Source of the DNA: Oscillospiraceae bacterium
GTDB lineage: Bacteria; Bacillota_A; Clostridia; Oscillospirales; Oscillospiraceae
DNA: 64,000 bases
NCBI GenBank assembly: GCA_017470325.1
Contig: JAFUES010000035.1
Coordinates: forward strand, 124,001-188,000
Direction of reading: 5' to 3'
Shown: in pieces, positions 13,254 to 21,916 of the stretch
Layout of the letters: each line of letters begins with the position of its first letter
How positions within the stretch are numbered: position 1 is the first letter of the stretch
Made by a program: the position numbers and the translations under genes
Notes under the pieces: model-generated
Seen by the model: the letters and a program-made list of their open reading frames with translations, nothing else
What the model was told of the DNA's origin: nothing
Database searches by the model: none

Positions 13254-14921
13254 ATGGATTTTGAAAGAGTGAAACAGGGCATAGACCTGGCTATTGAGCG
13301 AAAGCCGGGGGACTTTGAAGCCTACAATGATTTGTTTGGTCTGTGCAGAGAATATGAGAAAGAGAACTTTATCACGGCGCATGACTGGAACCACACCTTG
13401 CGGTCAGAAGTAGGGCTTGCGCTGCGGGCGGCTGTGGAGCGGGGTGAGTTTAAGGAAGCGGAGAAGTTTAATGACCTGCTTTTTCGTTCTCTGCTTCTGG
13501 GTGCGCCACATTTCTTTGATGATTACTTGCAGGCGGTGGAGTTTGGCAAGCCCCTGGACAAGAAGTTTTATGCACCCCGCAGGCACTATCTCAAGCGGTA
13601 CGTGGACGCTTACCAGGAGATACTTGACGGCAAACTGGACTTCCTGTCCATTTCCATGCCGAAACGTGGAGGTAAGTCACAGCTTGGTATTAACTTCACC
13701 AATATGCTGTCTGGCAAGTACCCGGATAGGTCTACGTTGATGGAAGGGACGGGTGATGACCTTGTAAAGTCCTTCTACCTTGGCTGTCTGGAATACCTGC
13801 AAACACCCAGTGACTACCACTTTTATGACATTTTCCCAGAAAGCAAACTTGTACAGACCAATGCGGACACGAAGATTATCAATCTGCTGCATAAGTCCCG
13901 CTTTCCCACGGTCATGTGCCGCTCCATTGACGCACGGCAGGTAGGTCTTTCCGAAGCAACCAACCTTCTGTACCTGGATGACTGTGTGGAAGGACGTGAG
14001 GAAGCGAAGAACAGACAGCGGCTTGATGATAAATGGGAGGTCATTTCTGGTGATATTATTGGACGTGCCATTGAGGGTACACCTATTGTGATTTGCGGAA
14101 CCCGCTACTCTCTGTATGACCCTATCGGACACTTGCAGGAGGAAATGAGAAAGCAGGGGAAGCGGATGAAGGTTATTGAGACTCCCGCCCTTGACCCTGT
14201 GACGGATGAAAGCAACTTTGAGTATGTCCGTGAAGGGAAGAAAGTCTTTACCACCCAGTATTTCCGTGACCAAAGGGAAATGCTGTCTGCGGAACAGTGG
14301 GAGTCAGAGTTTCAGCAGCAGCCCTTTGAAGCCAAAGGACTTTTGTTCCCGGAAACCAGTTTGAACCGCTACTTCAAACTACCCGTAGACCGTGACCCGG
14401 ACAGTATTATTGCGGTCTGTGATACGGCAGACAAGGGTGAGGACTATTGTTCTATGCCCGTTGCCGCCATTTACGGAGATGAAGCCTATATCATAGACGT
14501 GGTGTTTGATGACTCTCCCCCGGAAACTACAAAACCAGAGTGTGCAAAGGCACTGATGAATAACAAGGTAGTGGCGGCAACTTTTGAGTCTAATAATGCG
14601 GGTTCTTACTTTGCACGGGACGTGTCTGACCTGCTTGAAAAGCAAAAGTATGTCTGCAATATCCGCACGAAACGGACTATCAGTAATAAGCAGACCCGTA
14701 TTGAATTTGCTTCCGACAACATTATCAAGCATTTTTATTTCAAGGACGCTTCTCTGTATGCCCGGAATAGTCAGTACGCACAGTTTATGAAGCAGCTTAT
14801 TACGTACACCCGTTCTGGTAAGGTTCCGCATGATGACGCTCCCGACTCTCTTTCTCTCCTGGAAAATGAGTTGAGAGGGCTTGCAGGGACGAAGGTTGAG
14901 GTTATCAAGCGTCCTGTCTAA
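13254..14921 (+). CDS. terL: Terminase large subunit (555 aa)
   Basis: This is the ATP-driven DNA packaging motor and nuclease. Walker A is SMPKRGGKSQLG (Lys at residue 141), Walker B is NLLYLDDCVEG near 240, and an RNase H-like nuclease domain occupies the C-terminal third, with an acidic cluster at AVCDTADKGEDY (about 385-396). Length and order fit siphovirus TerL. The start follows a CGGAGG site eight bases upstream. The small subunit lies four kilobases upstream, separated by the accessory block. Confidence 0.9.
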   Translation: MDFERVKQGIDLAIERKPGDFEAYNDLFGLCREYEKENFITAHDWNHTLRSEVGLALRAAVERGEFKEAEKFNDLLFRSLLLGAPHFFDDYLQAVEFGKPLDKKFYAPRRHYLKRYVDAYQEILDGKLDFLSISMPKRGGKSQLGINFTNMLSGKYPDRSTLMEGTGDDLVKSFYLGCLEYLQTPSDYHFYDIFPESKLVQTNADTKIINLLHKSRFPTVMCRSIDARQVGLSEATNLLYLDDCVEGREEAKNRQRLDDKWEVISGDIIGRAIEGTPIVICGTRYSLYDPIGHLQEEMRKQGKRMKVIETPALDPVTDESNFEYVREGKKVFTTQYFRDQREMLSAEQWESEFQQQPFEAKGLLFPETSLNRYFKLPVDRDPDSIIAVCDTADKGEDYCSMPVAAIYGDEAYIIDVVFDDSPPETTKPECAKALMNNKVVAATFESNNAGSYFARDVSDLLEKQKYVCNIRTKRTISNKQTRIEFASDNIIKHFYFKDASLYARNSQYAQFMKQLITYTRSGKVPHDDAPDSLSLLENELRGLAGTKVEVIKRPV

Positions 14922-14961
14922 AAATTTCATAAAGTTTTCACTGCTTAAATACGAAAAGGTA

Positions 14962-14990
14962 TTGACAATAAGCATTGGAGAGTTTATAAT
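14962..14990 (+). promoter_or_regulatory. Exact consensus sigma-A promoter before the portal gene
   Basis: TTGACA (14,962-14,967), 17 bases, TATAAT (14,985-14,990), in the 103-bp gap between terL and the portal gene. A perfect housekeeping promoter inside the structural operon would make head genes independent of upstream read-through. Confidence 0.75.
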
Positions 14991-15024
14991 AGACACGAAG
15001 AATACTGGAAGGAGGTAGGTTGAC

Positions 15025-16503
15025 GTGGCTATGGTACTGCACGGCAGACGGGTCATTAAGACCGATGAAACGGAAGTCACCAGGGACAACGTAGTGTCTA
15101 TTCTGCGGAAAGCACTTCCCACTCACTGGAAGAACCGTTCTGAAATTCAATACCTTTGGGCTTATTACCGTGGCAAGCAGCCTATCCTCAACCGTGAGAA
15201 GGACGTAAGACCAGAGATTAACAACATGATTGTTGAGAACCGGGCAAACGAGATTGTGTCCTTCAAGTCCGGGTATCTGATGGGTGAACCCCTACAGTAT
15301 GTGTCCCGTGGCAACGGTGAGAATATTGCTGACGCTATCAATCAGCTTAACGAATACGTCTTTGCAGAAGAAAAGCCTGCAAAGGATAAAGAACTGGCAG
15401 ACTGGTTCCATATCTGCGGTACTTCCTACCGTATGATACTCCCGGATGAAACCGGGGACGAAGATGACTCCCCCTTTGAGGTCTATACCCTTGACCCCCG
15501 CAATGCGTTTGTGGTCTACAACAACGGTCTGGGGAACAAGCCTGTTCTGGGTGTGAAGTATGTGGTGGATGAAAACGGCAGAGTGACTTACTCTTGCTAC
15601 TCTCGCTATGAATACTTTGAAATTATGGACACCCAGATTACGAAGGTAGAACCTCATATCTTGGGTGAGATACCGATTATCGAATACCCCTTGAATATTG
15701 CCCGCATTGGTGCGTTTGAACTGGTTATCCCCCTGCTTGACGCTATCAACCTCACGGACAGTAACCGCCTTGACGGTGTTGAGCAGTTTATCCAGGCACT
15801 CATGCTGTTCCACAACGTGGACATTTCCTCCGATGACTTCAAGAAGCTGCGTGAGGAAGGGGCTATCAAGTACCGGGATATTGACCCGCAGTTGAAAGCG
15901 GAGGTCAGTTATCTCACAAGCAATCTGAACCAGGGTGAAACGCAGGTGCTTGTAGACCATATGTACCAGACGGTGTTGACTATCTGTGGTATGCCTAACC
16001 GCAACGGCGGTTCCTCTACCAGTGATACCGGGTCTGCGGTCATTATGCGTGACGGGTGGTCTGCTGCGGAAGCACGGGCGAAGGATAGCGAACTGATGTT
16101 TAAGAAGTCCGAAAGGATATTCCTTAAACTGGTGCTGAATATCTGCCACACTCTCAACGGCATGGACTTGAGAGTTCACAACGTGGAGATACGCTTCACC
16201 CGGCGCAACTATGAAAACATACTGCAAAAGGCGCAGGTGCTTGACCTCATGTTGAAGAACCCGAAGATACACCCCCGCCTTGCCTTTGAACACTGTGGTC
16301 TTTTCGTTGACTCCGACCTGGCGTACACATTAAGTGCGGAATACGCAGAGGAACAGGAGAAGAAAGCCCAGGAGTTGTTTGAGAAACAACAGAAAATGAA
16401 AGCGAATGGAGGGAACGATGATGACCCCAGTAATAACCCCGGAAATGAAGGAGCAGATAGAAAGTCTGCTGAAACACGGGAGCCGGGTAGAAATTCTGAT
16501 TGA
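15025..16503 (+). CDS. Portal protein, SPP1 gp6-like (492 aa)
   Basis: The portal forms the dodecameric ring through which DNA enters the head. The protein opens with a region typical of SPP1-family portals (NNMIVENRANEIVSFKSGYL near residue 70). A central stem region follows, then a C-terminal charged tail rich in Asn, Asp and Lys. GTG 15,025 has GGAGG eight bases upstream; ATG 15,031 is too far from it. It is followed by MuF, scaffold and capsid genes in the standard order. Confidence 0.82.
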   Translation: MAMVLHGRRVIKTDETEVTRDNVVSILRKALPTHWKNRSEIQYLWAYYRGKQPILNREKDVRPEINNMIVENRANEIVSFKSGYLMGEPLQYVSRGNGENIADAINQLNEYVFAEEKPAKDKELADWFHICGTSYRMILPDETGDEDDSPFEVYTLDPRNAFVVYNNGLGNKPVLGVKYVVDENGRVTYSCYSRYEYFEIMDTQITKVEPHILGEIPIIEYPLNIARIGAFELVIPLLDAINLTDSNRLDGVEQFIQALMLFHNVDISSDDFKKLREEGAIKYRDIDPQLKAEVSYLTSNLNQGETQVLVDHMYQTVLTICGMPNRNGGSSTSDTGSAVIMRDGWSAAEARAKDSELMFKKSERIFLKLVLNICHTLNGMDLRVHNVEIRFTRRNYENILQKAQVLDLMLKNPKIHPRLAFEHCGLFVDSDLAYTLSAEYAEEQEKKAQELFEKQQKMKANGGNDDDPSNNPGNEGADRKSAETREPGRNSD

Positions 16504-16576
16504 ACAAGGGAAGGTTACCATTGTTGAGATAAAACGCAAAATGCGGATGAAGGAAACCAACACCGATAAGAAGTGA
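16418..16576 (+). CDS. Small protein overlapping the portal 3' end (52 aa)
   Basis: ATG 16,418 follows GGAGGG by four bases and is read in another frame than the portal for its first 86 bases. The peptide (EMKEQIESLLKHGSRVEI, then GKVTIVEIKRKMRMKE) shows a helix plus two strands. A short overlapping gene at this site is common in SPP1-like phages. Function unknown. Confidence 0.5.
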   Translation: MMTPVITPEMKEQIESLLKHGSRVEILIEQGKVTIVEIKRKMRMKETNTDKK

Positions 16577-16603
16577 CACTGGGACAAAGGTTCTGGTAAG
16601 TCC

Positions 16604-16644
16604 AATGGGACTGTGAGTGACAACCACTCATAGTCCCATTTTCT
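16604..16644 (+). terminator. Intercistronic hairpin with AGTCCAATGGG flank, copy 2
   Basis: AATGGGACTGTGAGTG pairs with CACTCATAGTCCCATT (16,625-16,640) over 16 positions with one G-T pair, followed by TTCTATA. This is the strongest stem of the three-member family and looks like an intrinsic terminator, partly read through to reach the MuF gene. Confidence 0.7.
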
Positions 16645-16659
16645 ATACAGGAGGAATTT

Positions 16660-17247
16660 ATGGACGATGTGATTACCAGTTACCTACTGGCTATGGATGA
16701 ACTGAATGTGCTGACCGCAACCAGTTACTATCTGGCAGACGGTGAGGACTTGCAGGCAAAGATAGCCCAGATTGTGGACGATGTACTGTCCCTTCTTATC
16801 AGAGCCTACCGCCTGGGAGTGGAACACGCTTCCATAATGATTGCCTATGAACTGACCGTTAAGACGGACAAAATGCAGGCGGCAATCTACCAGGTGATTG
16901 AGGGCAAGGACTTCACTGACCGGGTTGCCGACCACGTACAGACGGGCGGTCTGGCGGGGCTTCAAGCCCTGGTGGAGTCAGAGTTTCACAGGGTCTACAA
17001 CACTGCGGTTGCCGATGGCGTACAGGAGTTTGTGGACGAAGGAAACTTTGGTGTGGAAAAAGTCTGGCACACGATGGGTGACGAGAAGGTAAGAGATACC
17101 CACGTTTACCTTGAAGGTAAAGCGGTTGCCGTGGAGGACGAGTTTTACACCTACGATGGTGACCATGCCCCTTATCCGGGCAGGTTCACGAAGGTTGAGA
17201 ACAATGCGAACTGCCGTTGTATCTTGACCTACCGCAGAGCGGTTTGA
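16660..17247 (+). CDS. MuF-like minor head protein (195 aa)
   Basis: The C-terminal half carries the MuF pattern. EKVWHTMGDEKVRDTHVYLEG (residues 128-148) is followed by GDHAPYPGRF and the closing NCRC cysteine pair. These proteins are injected or structural minor head components linked to the portal. At 195 residues it is short and holds the MuF core without an added toxin domain. RBS AGGAGG is seven bases upstream. Confidence 0.82.
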   Translation: MDDVITSYLLAMDELNVLTATSYYLADGEDLQAKIAQIVDDVLSLLIRAYRLGVEHASIMIAYELTVKTDKMQAAIYQVIEGKDFTDRVADHVQTGGLAGLQALVESEFHRVYNTAVADGVQEFVDEGNFGVEKVWHTMGDEKVRDTHVYLEGKAVAVEDEFYTYDGDHAPYPGRFTKVENNANCRCILTYRRAV

Positions 17248-17377
17248 TATTACGCAGGAGCCTAACCCACTTCTGCTTGATATGGTGAGGGAACACCTAA
17301 AAACGCAAACTCAAGACAAGAGGATAAAACGGAAAACACAGGGAGTGAACCCTACAAACGCAAAGGAGGACTATACC

Positions 17378-17962
17378 ATGAGTTATTTGAGTGATTTGCT
17401 TGGTACTGCCTACAAGGAGGGCATGACCGAAGAAGAAATTTCCACCGCCCTTGAAGCTGTGGGAACTGGGAATGACGCAGAGGTAAACAGGCTGAAAGCC
17501 GCTCTGTCAAAAGCCAACTCCGAAGCTGCCGACTATAAGAAGCAGTTGCGGACGAAGCAGACGGACGATGAAGCCAACGCTGCCGCCCAGAAAGAGGAAC
17601 ATGACAAGTTGGTGCAGGAGAACAATGACCTCAAGCGGTCTATTGCCCTGTCCGAAAAGAAAGCCAAACTCCTTGCAATGGGTTATGACGAGAAGTTGGC
17701 TACTGATACCGCTACTGCAATGGTAGATGGTGATATGGACAAGGTGATGGCGAACCAGTCCGTATATCTGGAAGCCCAGAAGAAAACTATCCAGGCTGAC
17801 CACATGAGGAAAACCCCCAGACCTGCGGGTGGTTCGGAAGGAACTGGTGGTATGGACTACGACAAGATGATTTCCGAAGCACAGGCAAACGGCGATATGT
17901 CCGCACTTGCCTACTACACCCGTCTGAAAGCCCAGGATGAAGCTGACCAGACGGTTGAATAA
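17378..17962 (+). CDS. Capsid scaffold protein (194 aa)
   Basis: A typical phage scaffold: acidic and helical, with a central coiled coil (VNRLKAALSKANSEAADYKK, continuing to about residue 100) and a Gly-rich C-terminal region before an acidic end. It sits directly before the major capsid gene. ATG 17,378 has AAAGGAGGA upstream; a longer in-frame version from 17,282 lacks a site. The 130 bases between MuF and this gene hold no gene. Confidence 0.75.
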   Translation: MSYLSDLLGTAYKEGMTEEEISTALEAVGTGNDAEVNRLKAALSKANSEAADYKKQLRTKQTDDEANAAAQKEEHDKLVQENNDLKRSIALSEKKAKLLAMGYDEKLATDTATAMVDGDMDKVMANQSVYLEAQKKTIQADHMRKTPRPAGGSEGTGGMDYDKMISEAQANGDMSALAYYTRLKAQDEADQTVE

Positions 17963-17988
17963 AGAATTTGAATTGGAGGTAAAGAACA

Positions 17989-19002
17989 ATGGCTGACGTT
18001 ATTGCAACCAGTTTTGGCGTACTGAACTACAGCGGTATGCTGTTCAACAAGGGTAATACCCGTACCCCGCTTTCTGCCATTATCGGCGGTAGGGCAAAGA
18101 CCACGAACCATGTTGAGTTCGTGACCGGGCAGGAATATAACACGGGCAATGAGGGCGCACAGCCTGCTATCAGTGAGAACGCTTCTCTGACCGCCCCGGA
18201 CGCTTCCGTGGTGACCCGTGAACAGAAAACTAACGTGACCCAGATTTTCCAGGAGTCTGTAGGCGTTTCCTATGCGAAGCAGTCTAACATGGGTACTCTG
18301 TCTGGCATTAACATTGCCAATCAGCAGGCGAACCCCATTAACGAACTGGACTTCCAGGTTGCGGCGAAGATGGTTAAGGTGAACCGTGACATTGAGTACA
18401 CCTTCATCAACGGTGAGTACAACAAGGCTACGAAGGATAGCGAAGTCAACAAGACCCGTGGTCTGGTAGCCGCCATTGAGTCCAACGTCATTGCACTGGG
18501 TAACAAGCCCCTGGGTCTGTGGAACATTGCTGATGGCGTGAAGAAGGTACAGGAGTCCAACGCTCCGTATGACGGTCTGGTGCTGTGGTGTGACGCTACT
18601 ACCATGTTCCAGGTCAATGCTGACGCTGTGCAGAATGGTCTGACCGTGGTTCCTGCTGCCCGTGACATTAACGGTATCAAGCTGTCCAAAGTGGTTACTC
18701 CGCTTGGCGAAGTCTACCTGTACCTGGGTGAGTTCCTGCCTGCGGGTACTGCGCTTCTGCTTGACCTTGATGTGCTTGCGCCTGTGTTCCAGCCTGTACC
18801 CGGCAAGGGCAACTTCTTCCTGGAGCAGCTTGCGAAGGTTGGTGCGGGTGAGAAGTATCAACTGTTCGGTCAGATTGGTCTTGACCACGGCCCCGAATGG
18901 TTCCACGGCAAGTTCACTGGTATCAGCACGAAGTTTGATAAGCCGACTTATAGTCGTAGCGTTTATATCGCAGGCGGTAAACTGGACGGCGCAGGTGCTT
19001 AA
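17989..19002 (+). CDS. Major capsid protein (337 aa)
   Basis: Position after the scaffold, size and composition identify the shell protein. The sequence (for example GLVLWCDATTMFQVNADA, later DLDVLAPVFQPVPGKGNFF) resembles the DUF5309 branch of HK97-fold capsids rather than the HK97 type with a protease. No prohead protease gene is seen, consistent with a separate scaffold. GGAGG is ten bases upstream. Codon use is strongly biased to a few codons, as in highly expressed genes. Confidence 0.82.
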   Translation: MADVIATSFGVLNYSGMLFNKGNTRTPLSAIIGGRAKTTNHVEFVTGQEYNTGNEGAQPAISENASLTAPDASVVTREQKTNVTQIFQESVGVSYAKQSNMGTLSGINIANQQANPINELDFQVAAKMVKVNRDIEYTFINGEYNKATKDSEVNKTRGLVAAIESNVIALGNKPLGLWNIADGVKKVQESNAPYDGLVLWCDATTMFQVNADAVQNGLTVVPAARDINGIKLSKVVTPLGEVYLYLGEFLPAGTALLLDLDVLAPVFQPVPGKGNFFLEQLAKVGAGEKYQLFGQIGLDHGPEWFHGKFTGISTKFDKPTYSRSVYIAGGKLDGAGA

Positions 19003-19025
19003 TTTGAGGAAGGAGGGTGGACAGC

Positions 19026-19340
19026 ATGACGGAAGCTGAAAAAACCAAAATGCTAACGCAGATGACGGATGAAACAGACGAAGAAACGCTGTCCACCTAC
19101 CTGCTTCTGGCAAAGGACGTGGTTCTTCAAAAGGCATATCCCTTTGGGGATTACCCAGAGGAATTTCCTTCCCGGTATGACGCAATCCATGTTGAGGTTG
19201 CTGCCTATATGCTGAACAAGCGTGGTGCAGAGGGTGAAACGGTACACCTTGAAAACGGTGTAAGCCGCCACTGGGAGGATGGTTCTATCCCGCCCTCCCT
19301 TCTGCGCCGTATCGTACCAAATGCGGGGGTGCTGACATGA
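19026..19340 (+). CDS. Head-tail connector protein (104 aa)
   Basis: A small helical protein with TDETDEETLSTYLLLAKDVV near the start and YDAIHVEVAAYMLNKRG in the middle, the pattern of gp6/gp15-type adaptor proteins that bind under the portal. I prefer ATG 19,026; a GTG at 19,017 is too near the AAGGAGG. It overlaps the next gene by four bases. Confidence 0.7.
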   Translation: MTEAEKTKMLTQMTDETDEETLSTYLLLAKDVVLQKAYPFGDYPEEFPSRYDAIHVEVAAYMLNKRGAEGETVHLENGVSRHWEDGSIPPSLLRRIVPNAGVLT

Positions 19341-19708
19341 AACTGATGAAGCGCAACCTTAAACCCGTATGGTACTGCCTGTACAGCACAAAGGCAACCC
19401 AGACGGACGATGACGGCTATGAGACTGGTGAGGATGGTGTGACCTACGGGGAACCCGTCAAGCTGATGTGCAACGTGTCCCCGGCTACGGGGTTCGCACA
19501 GACTGACGTGTTTGGAAACCTTGAGTCCTATGACAAGGTACTGATTACAGATGACATGAACTGCCCGATTGACGAAAACACAGTGTTGTTTATTGACAAG
19601 GAACCGCAGGTAGTAAACGGCAAGCCGCTGTATGACTACACGGTGAAGCGGGTGGCAAAGTCACTCAACAGTATTTCCATAGCGGTAAGTAAGGTGAAGG
19701 TATCGTGA
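19337..19708 (+). CDS. Head closure/stopper-like protein (123 aa)
   Basis: Its position between adaptor and gp10-like protein, and its beta-rich sequence (VKLMCNVSPATGFAQTDVFG, then NTVLFIDKEPQ), fit the head completion protein family that plugs the connector. It overlaps both neighbours by four bases (ATGA), so the connector genes are translationally linked. Confidence 0.6.
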   Translation: MKLMKRNLKPVWYCLYSTKATQTDDDGYETGEDGVTYGEPVKLMCNVSPATGFAQTDVFGNLESYDKVLITDDMNCPIDENTVLFIDKEPQVVNGKPLYDYTVKRVAKSLNSISIAVSKVKVS

Positions 19709-20229
19709 AGAAGGTTATCAAACTCAAGCTGAATGAGCATGACATTGACCAGGCAATCAAGGAACTGGAACAGTGGAAGAAATGGCTTCTGGAAAAGACC
19801 AAAGAGTTTATTACAGCCCTGGGTGAAGAAGGAGTCCAGATTGCTTCCGCAAAGTTCGCTTCCGCTGCCTATGACGGCACAAATGATGTGACCTGTGAAA
19901 TGGAGCAGAGGGACGAAAACACAGTAGCAGTGATAGCCATAGGCGGTGCGGTGCTGTTTATTGAGTTTGGTACTGGCGTAACGTACCCGGACAATCACCC
20001 CGAAAAGCCTGCGGGAATACTGGGGAGAGGTCAGTACGGATATGGGCTTGGTAAGCTGAATAGTTGGCGGTACACGGGTGACCCCGGCACAAACGGTGAG
20101 GTTATCACAAGCGGCAGACACGCAGGCGAAGTCCTCACACATGGTAACCCTGCCAACATGAGTATGTATCTGACCGTCAGAGAACTAAAGGAGAAGTTTG
20201 AGGAAATAGCAAGGAGGGTTTACGTATGA
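19705..20229 (+). CDS. HK97 gp10-like neck protein (174 aa)
   Basis: An N-terminal helix (DIDQAIKELEQWKKWLLEK) is followed by AVLFIEFGTGVTYPDNHP, the FxEFGTG motif of HK97 gp10-like proteins, and a Gly-rich loop. Its C-terminal helix (TVRELKEKFEEIARRV) also fits. These proteins join head and tail. It overlaps its neighbours by four bases. Confidence 0.72.
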   Translation: MKKVIKLKLNEHDIDQAIKELEQWKKWLLEKTKEFITALGEEGVQIASAKFASAAYDGTNDVTCEMEQRDENTVAVIAIGGAVLFIEFGTGVTYPDNHPEKPAGILGRGQYGYGLGKLNSWRYTGDPGTNGEVITSGRHAGEVLTHGNPANMSMYLTVRELKEKFEEIARRVYV

Positions 20230-20621
20230 TTGACTGCGAAAATGAGGTCTATACCCGTGTAGTAACAGTCCTGCGTAGTGAGTTCCCAGGGATTGACCTT
20301 ACCGGGGACTACACGAAAGCCCCTTCCTCCTTCCCTCATGTAAGCATTACACAAAGTGACAATGCGGTGATTGCGGAAAGGACTACGGGGACTAAAGAAA
20401 TGGCGCAGGTCATGTTTGAAGTCAACGTGTATTCCAATCTTCAACCCGGCAAGAAAACGGAGTGTAAGAAAATTATGAAGGTCATTGACGAAGTGCTGTT
20501 CCATATGAATTTCAGAAGGATAGTGCTTACACCCGTCCCTAACATGGAGGACGCAACTATTTATCGGTTGACTGCCCGGTACAGGGTGGCAACCGATGGA
20601 AAGAATTTTTACAGGAGGTAA
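20226..20621 (+). CDS. Tail terminator-like protein (131 aa)
   Basis: The order of genes (gp10-like, this, tail tube) and the fold pattern indicate the tail completion/terminator protein. There is an early helix (VYTRVVTVLRSEFPG), a SITQSDNAVI strand and a long helix (KKIMKVIDEVLFHMN). It ends six bases before the tail tube gene. Confidence 0.65.
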   Translation: MIDCENEVYTRVVTVLRSEFPGIDLTGDYTKAPSSFPHVSITQSDNAVIAERTTGTKEMAQVMFEVNVYSNLQPGKKTECKKIMKVIDEVLFHMNFRRIVLTPVPNMEDATIYRLTARYRVATDGKNFYRR

Positions 20622-20627
20622 TGAACA

Positions 20628-21077
20628 ATGAACGCAACCAGTACGTATTTGACTTTCCTCATGCACGGTACGACAACTGGCAGTGGCAATGAAGCTACTA
20701 CCACTTGGGAGAAGTTGGTTGACATTACGGAGTTCCCCGACCTGGGAACTGACCCGGAAATGCTTGAGACTACTACCCTGTCTGACCGTATGCAGACTTT
20801 CATTCTGGGTATCCAGGGTAACGAAGGTCTGAACTTCAATACCAACTATGACCATACGGAGTACCTTGCTCTGAAAGCCCTTGAGCGGCTTAACGAGAAG
20901 TACGCTGTGTGGTTCGGCGGTACGGAGAACAATGACGGTACTGCTACTCCGACTGGTACGGAAGGTAAGTTCTCCTTTGAGGGACAGCTTTCTGTTCGTG
21001 TCACTGGCGGTGGCGTGAATGAGGTTCGTGGTATGGGTATCACGATTGCCCCGTCTACCGTCATTACGGAGGAATAA
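20628..21077 (+). CDS. Major tail tube protein (149 aa)
   Basis: The sequence shows the tail tube style: an N-terminal strand, WEKLVDITEFPDLG, and LETTTLSDRMQTFILG (residues 45-60), typical of Gp17/TP901-type tube proteins. A Gly/Thr-rich loop and a final sheet (FEGQLSVRVTGGGVNEVRG) follow. AGGAGG is seven bases upstream. Codon bias is strong, as for the capsid gene. Confidence 0.78.
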   Translation: MNATSTYLTFLMHGTTTGSGNEATTTWEKLVDITEFPDLGTDPEMLETTTLSDRMQTFILGIQGNEGLNFNTNYDHTEYLALKALERLNEKYAVWFGGTENNDGTATPTGTEGKFSFEGQLSVRVTGGGVNEVRGMGITIAPSTVITEE

Positions 21078-21122
21078 GCGGGTTAAGCCTACCGCAATTT
21101 CAAGAATTGGAGGAAGTAAGCA

Positions 21123-21452
21123 ATGGCTAAACAGATTATTTTCACTTACGAAGGTAAGGAATACACGCTTGAGTACACGAAGCGTACTATCAAGCAGATG
21201 GAGGATGAAGGGTTTGTCGCAAGAAACATTGATGACCGTCCTATGACCCTTCTTCCTGCCCTGTTCGCAGGTGCTTTCAAGGCACATCATAGGTTTGTGA
21301 AGCAGGAAGTGATTGACGAGATTTATGCGAATATGCCGCATAAAGACCAACTCATTGAGAAACTTGCTGAAATGTACAACGAACCGATTATGGCACTGAT
21401 GGATGAACCGGAGGACAGCGCAAAAAACGTGGACTGGATGACGAGTTGGTAA
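21123..21452 (+). CDS. Tail assembly chaperone, short (G-like) form (109 aa)
   Basis: Between tail tube and tape measure stands the usual chaperone pair. This product begins with a small beta sheet (QIIFTYEGKEYTLEYT), followed by helices (VIDEIYANMPHKDQLIEKL). Ribosomes that do not slip stop at 21,450-21,452. Before that they cross A AAA AAC (21,422-21,428) in the right register for -1 frameshifting. Confidence 0.8.
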   Translation: MAKQIIFTYEGKEYTLEYTKRTIKQMEDEGFVARNIDDRPMTLLPALFAGAFKAHHRFVKQEVIDEIYANMPHKDQLIEKLAEMYNEPIMALMDEPEDSAKNVDWMTSW

Positions 21453-21465
21453 CGGACACGTCATC
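21422..21465 (+). promoter_or_regulatory. Programmed -1 ribosomal frameshift site
   Basis: The heptamer A AAA AAC (21,422-21,428) lies in the zero frame of the short chaperone gene. Eight bases downstream a 7-bp stem GATGACG (21,437-21,443) / CGTCATC (21,459-21,465) can form, a good position for a stimulatory hairpin. Slipping by -1 gives entry to the frame that stays open to 21,916. Confidence 0.75.
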
Positions 21466-21916
21466 GACTACTGGGGGCGGCGGCAAAAGCCGTCCGTCCC
21501 CTCCTTTACGTTACGGGGAAAAGTTTGAAGAACTCTGCGGTTACTACATGAGTCTGGGTATGTCCTATCAAGATTACTGGGATGGGGACAACCTCATGCC
21601 GAAGTTTTACAGACAGAAGTATGAGTATGACAAGGAACGCAGGAACTACGAACTTTGGTTGCAGGGGGCTTACCTGTATGAAGCTGTCCTTGACGCTTCT
21701 CCCGCATTGAACCCGTTGAGCAAGAAGAACAAGCCGTTTCCGTATCGGTCTACTCCTATCCCTATCACAGAGGGTGAGAGTAAGTACAAGAAGGAAATGG
21801 AGAAGAAAAAGAAACTTGAGAACGGTAAACAGGCTATGCGGGCTATGATGGCAAACTTCAACCGACAATTTCAAGAAAAACAAAAGAAAGGAGGGGAAGT
21901 AGACGATGGCAGTTGA
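21429..21916 (+). CDS. T-like extension of the tail assembly chaperone
   Basis: This frame has no ribosome binding site of its own and is entered from the upstream gene by -1 frameshift. The fusion (about 264 residues) adds a Gly-rich joint (TTGGGGKSRPSPP) and a helical domain (KFEELCGYYMSLGMSYQDYW) with a Lys-rich tail. Lambda gpGT is the textbook analogue: it binds tail tube and tape measure during tail assembly. It overlaps the tape measure start by 11 bases. Confidence 0.72.
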
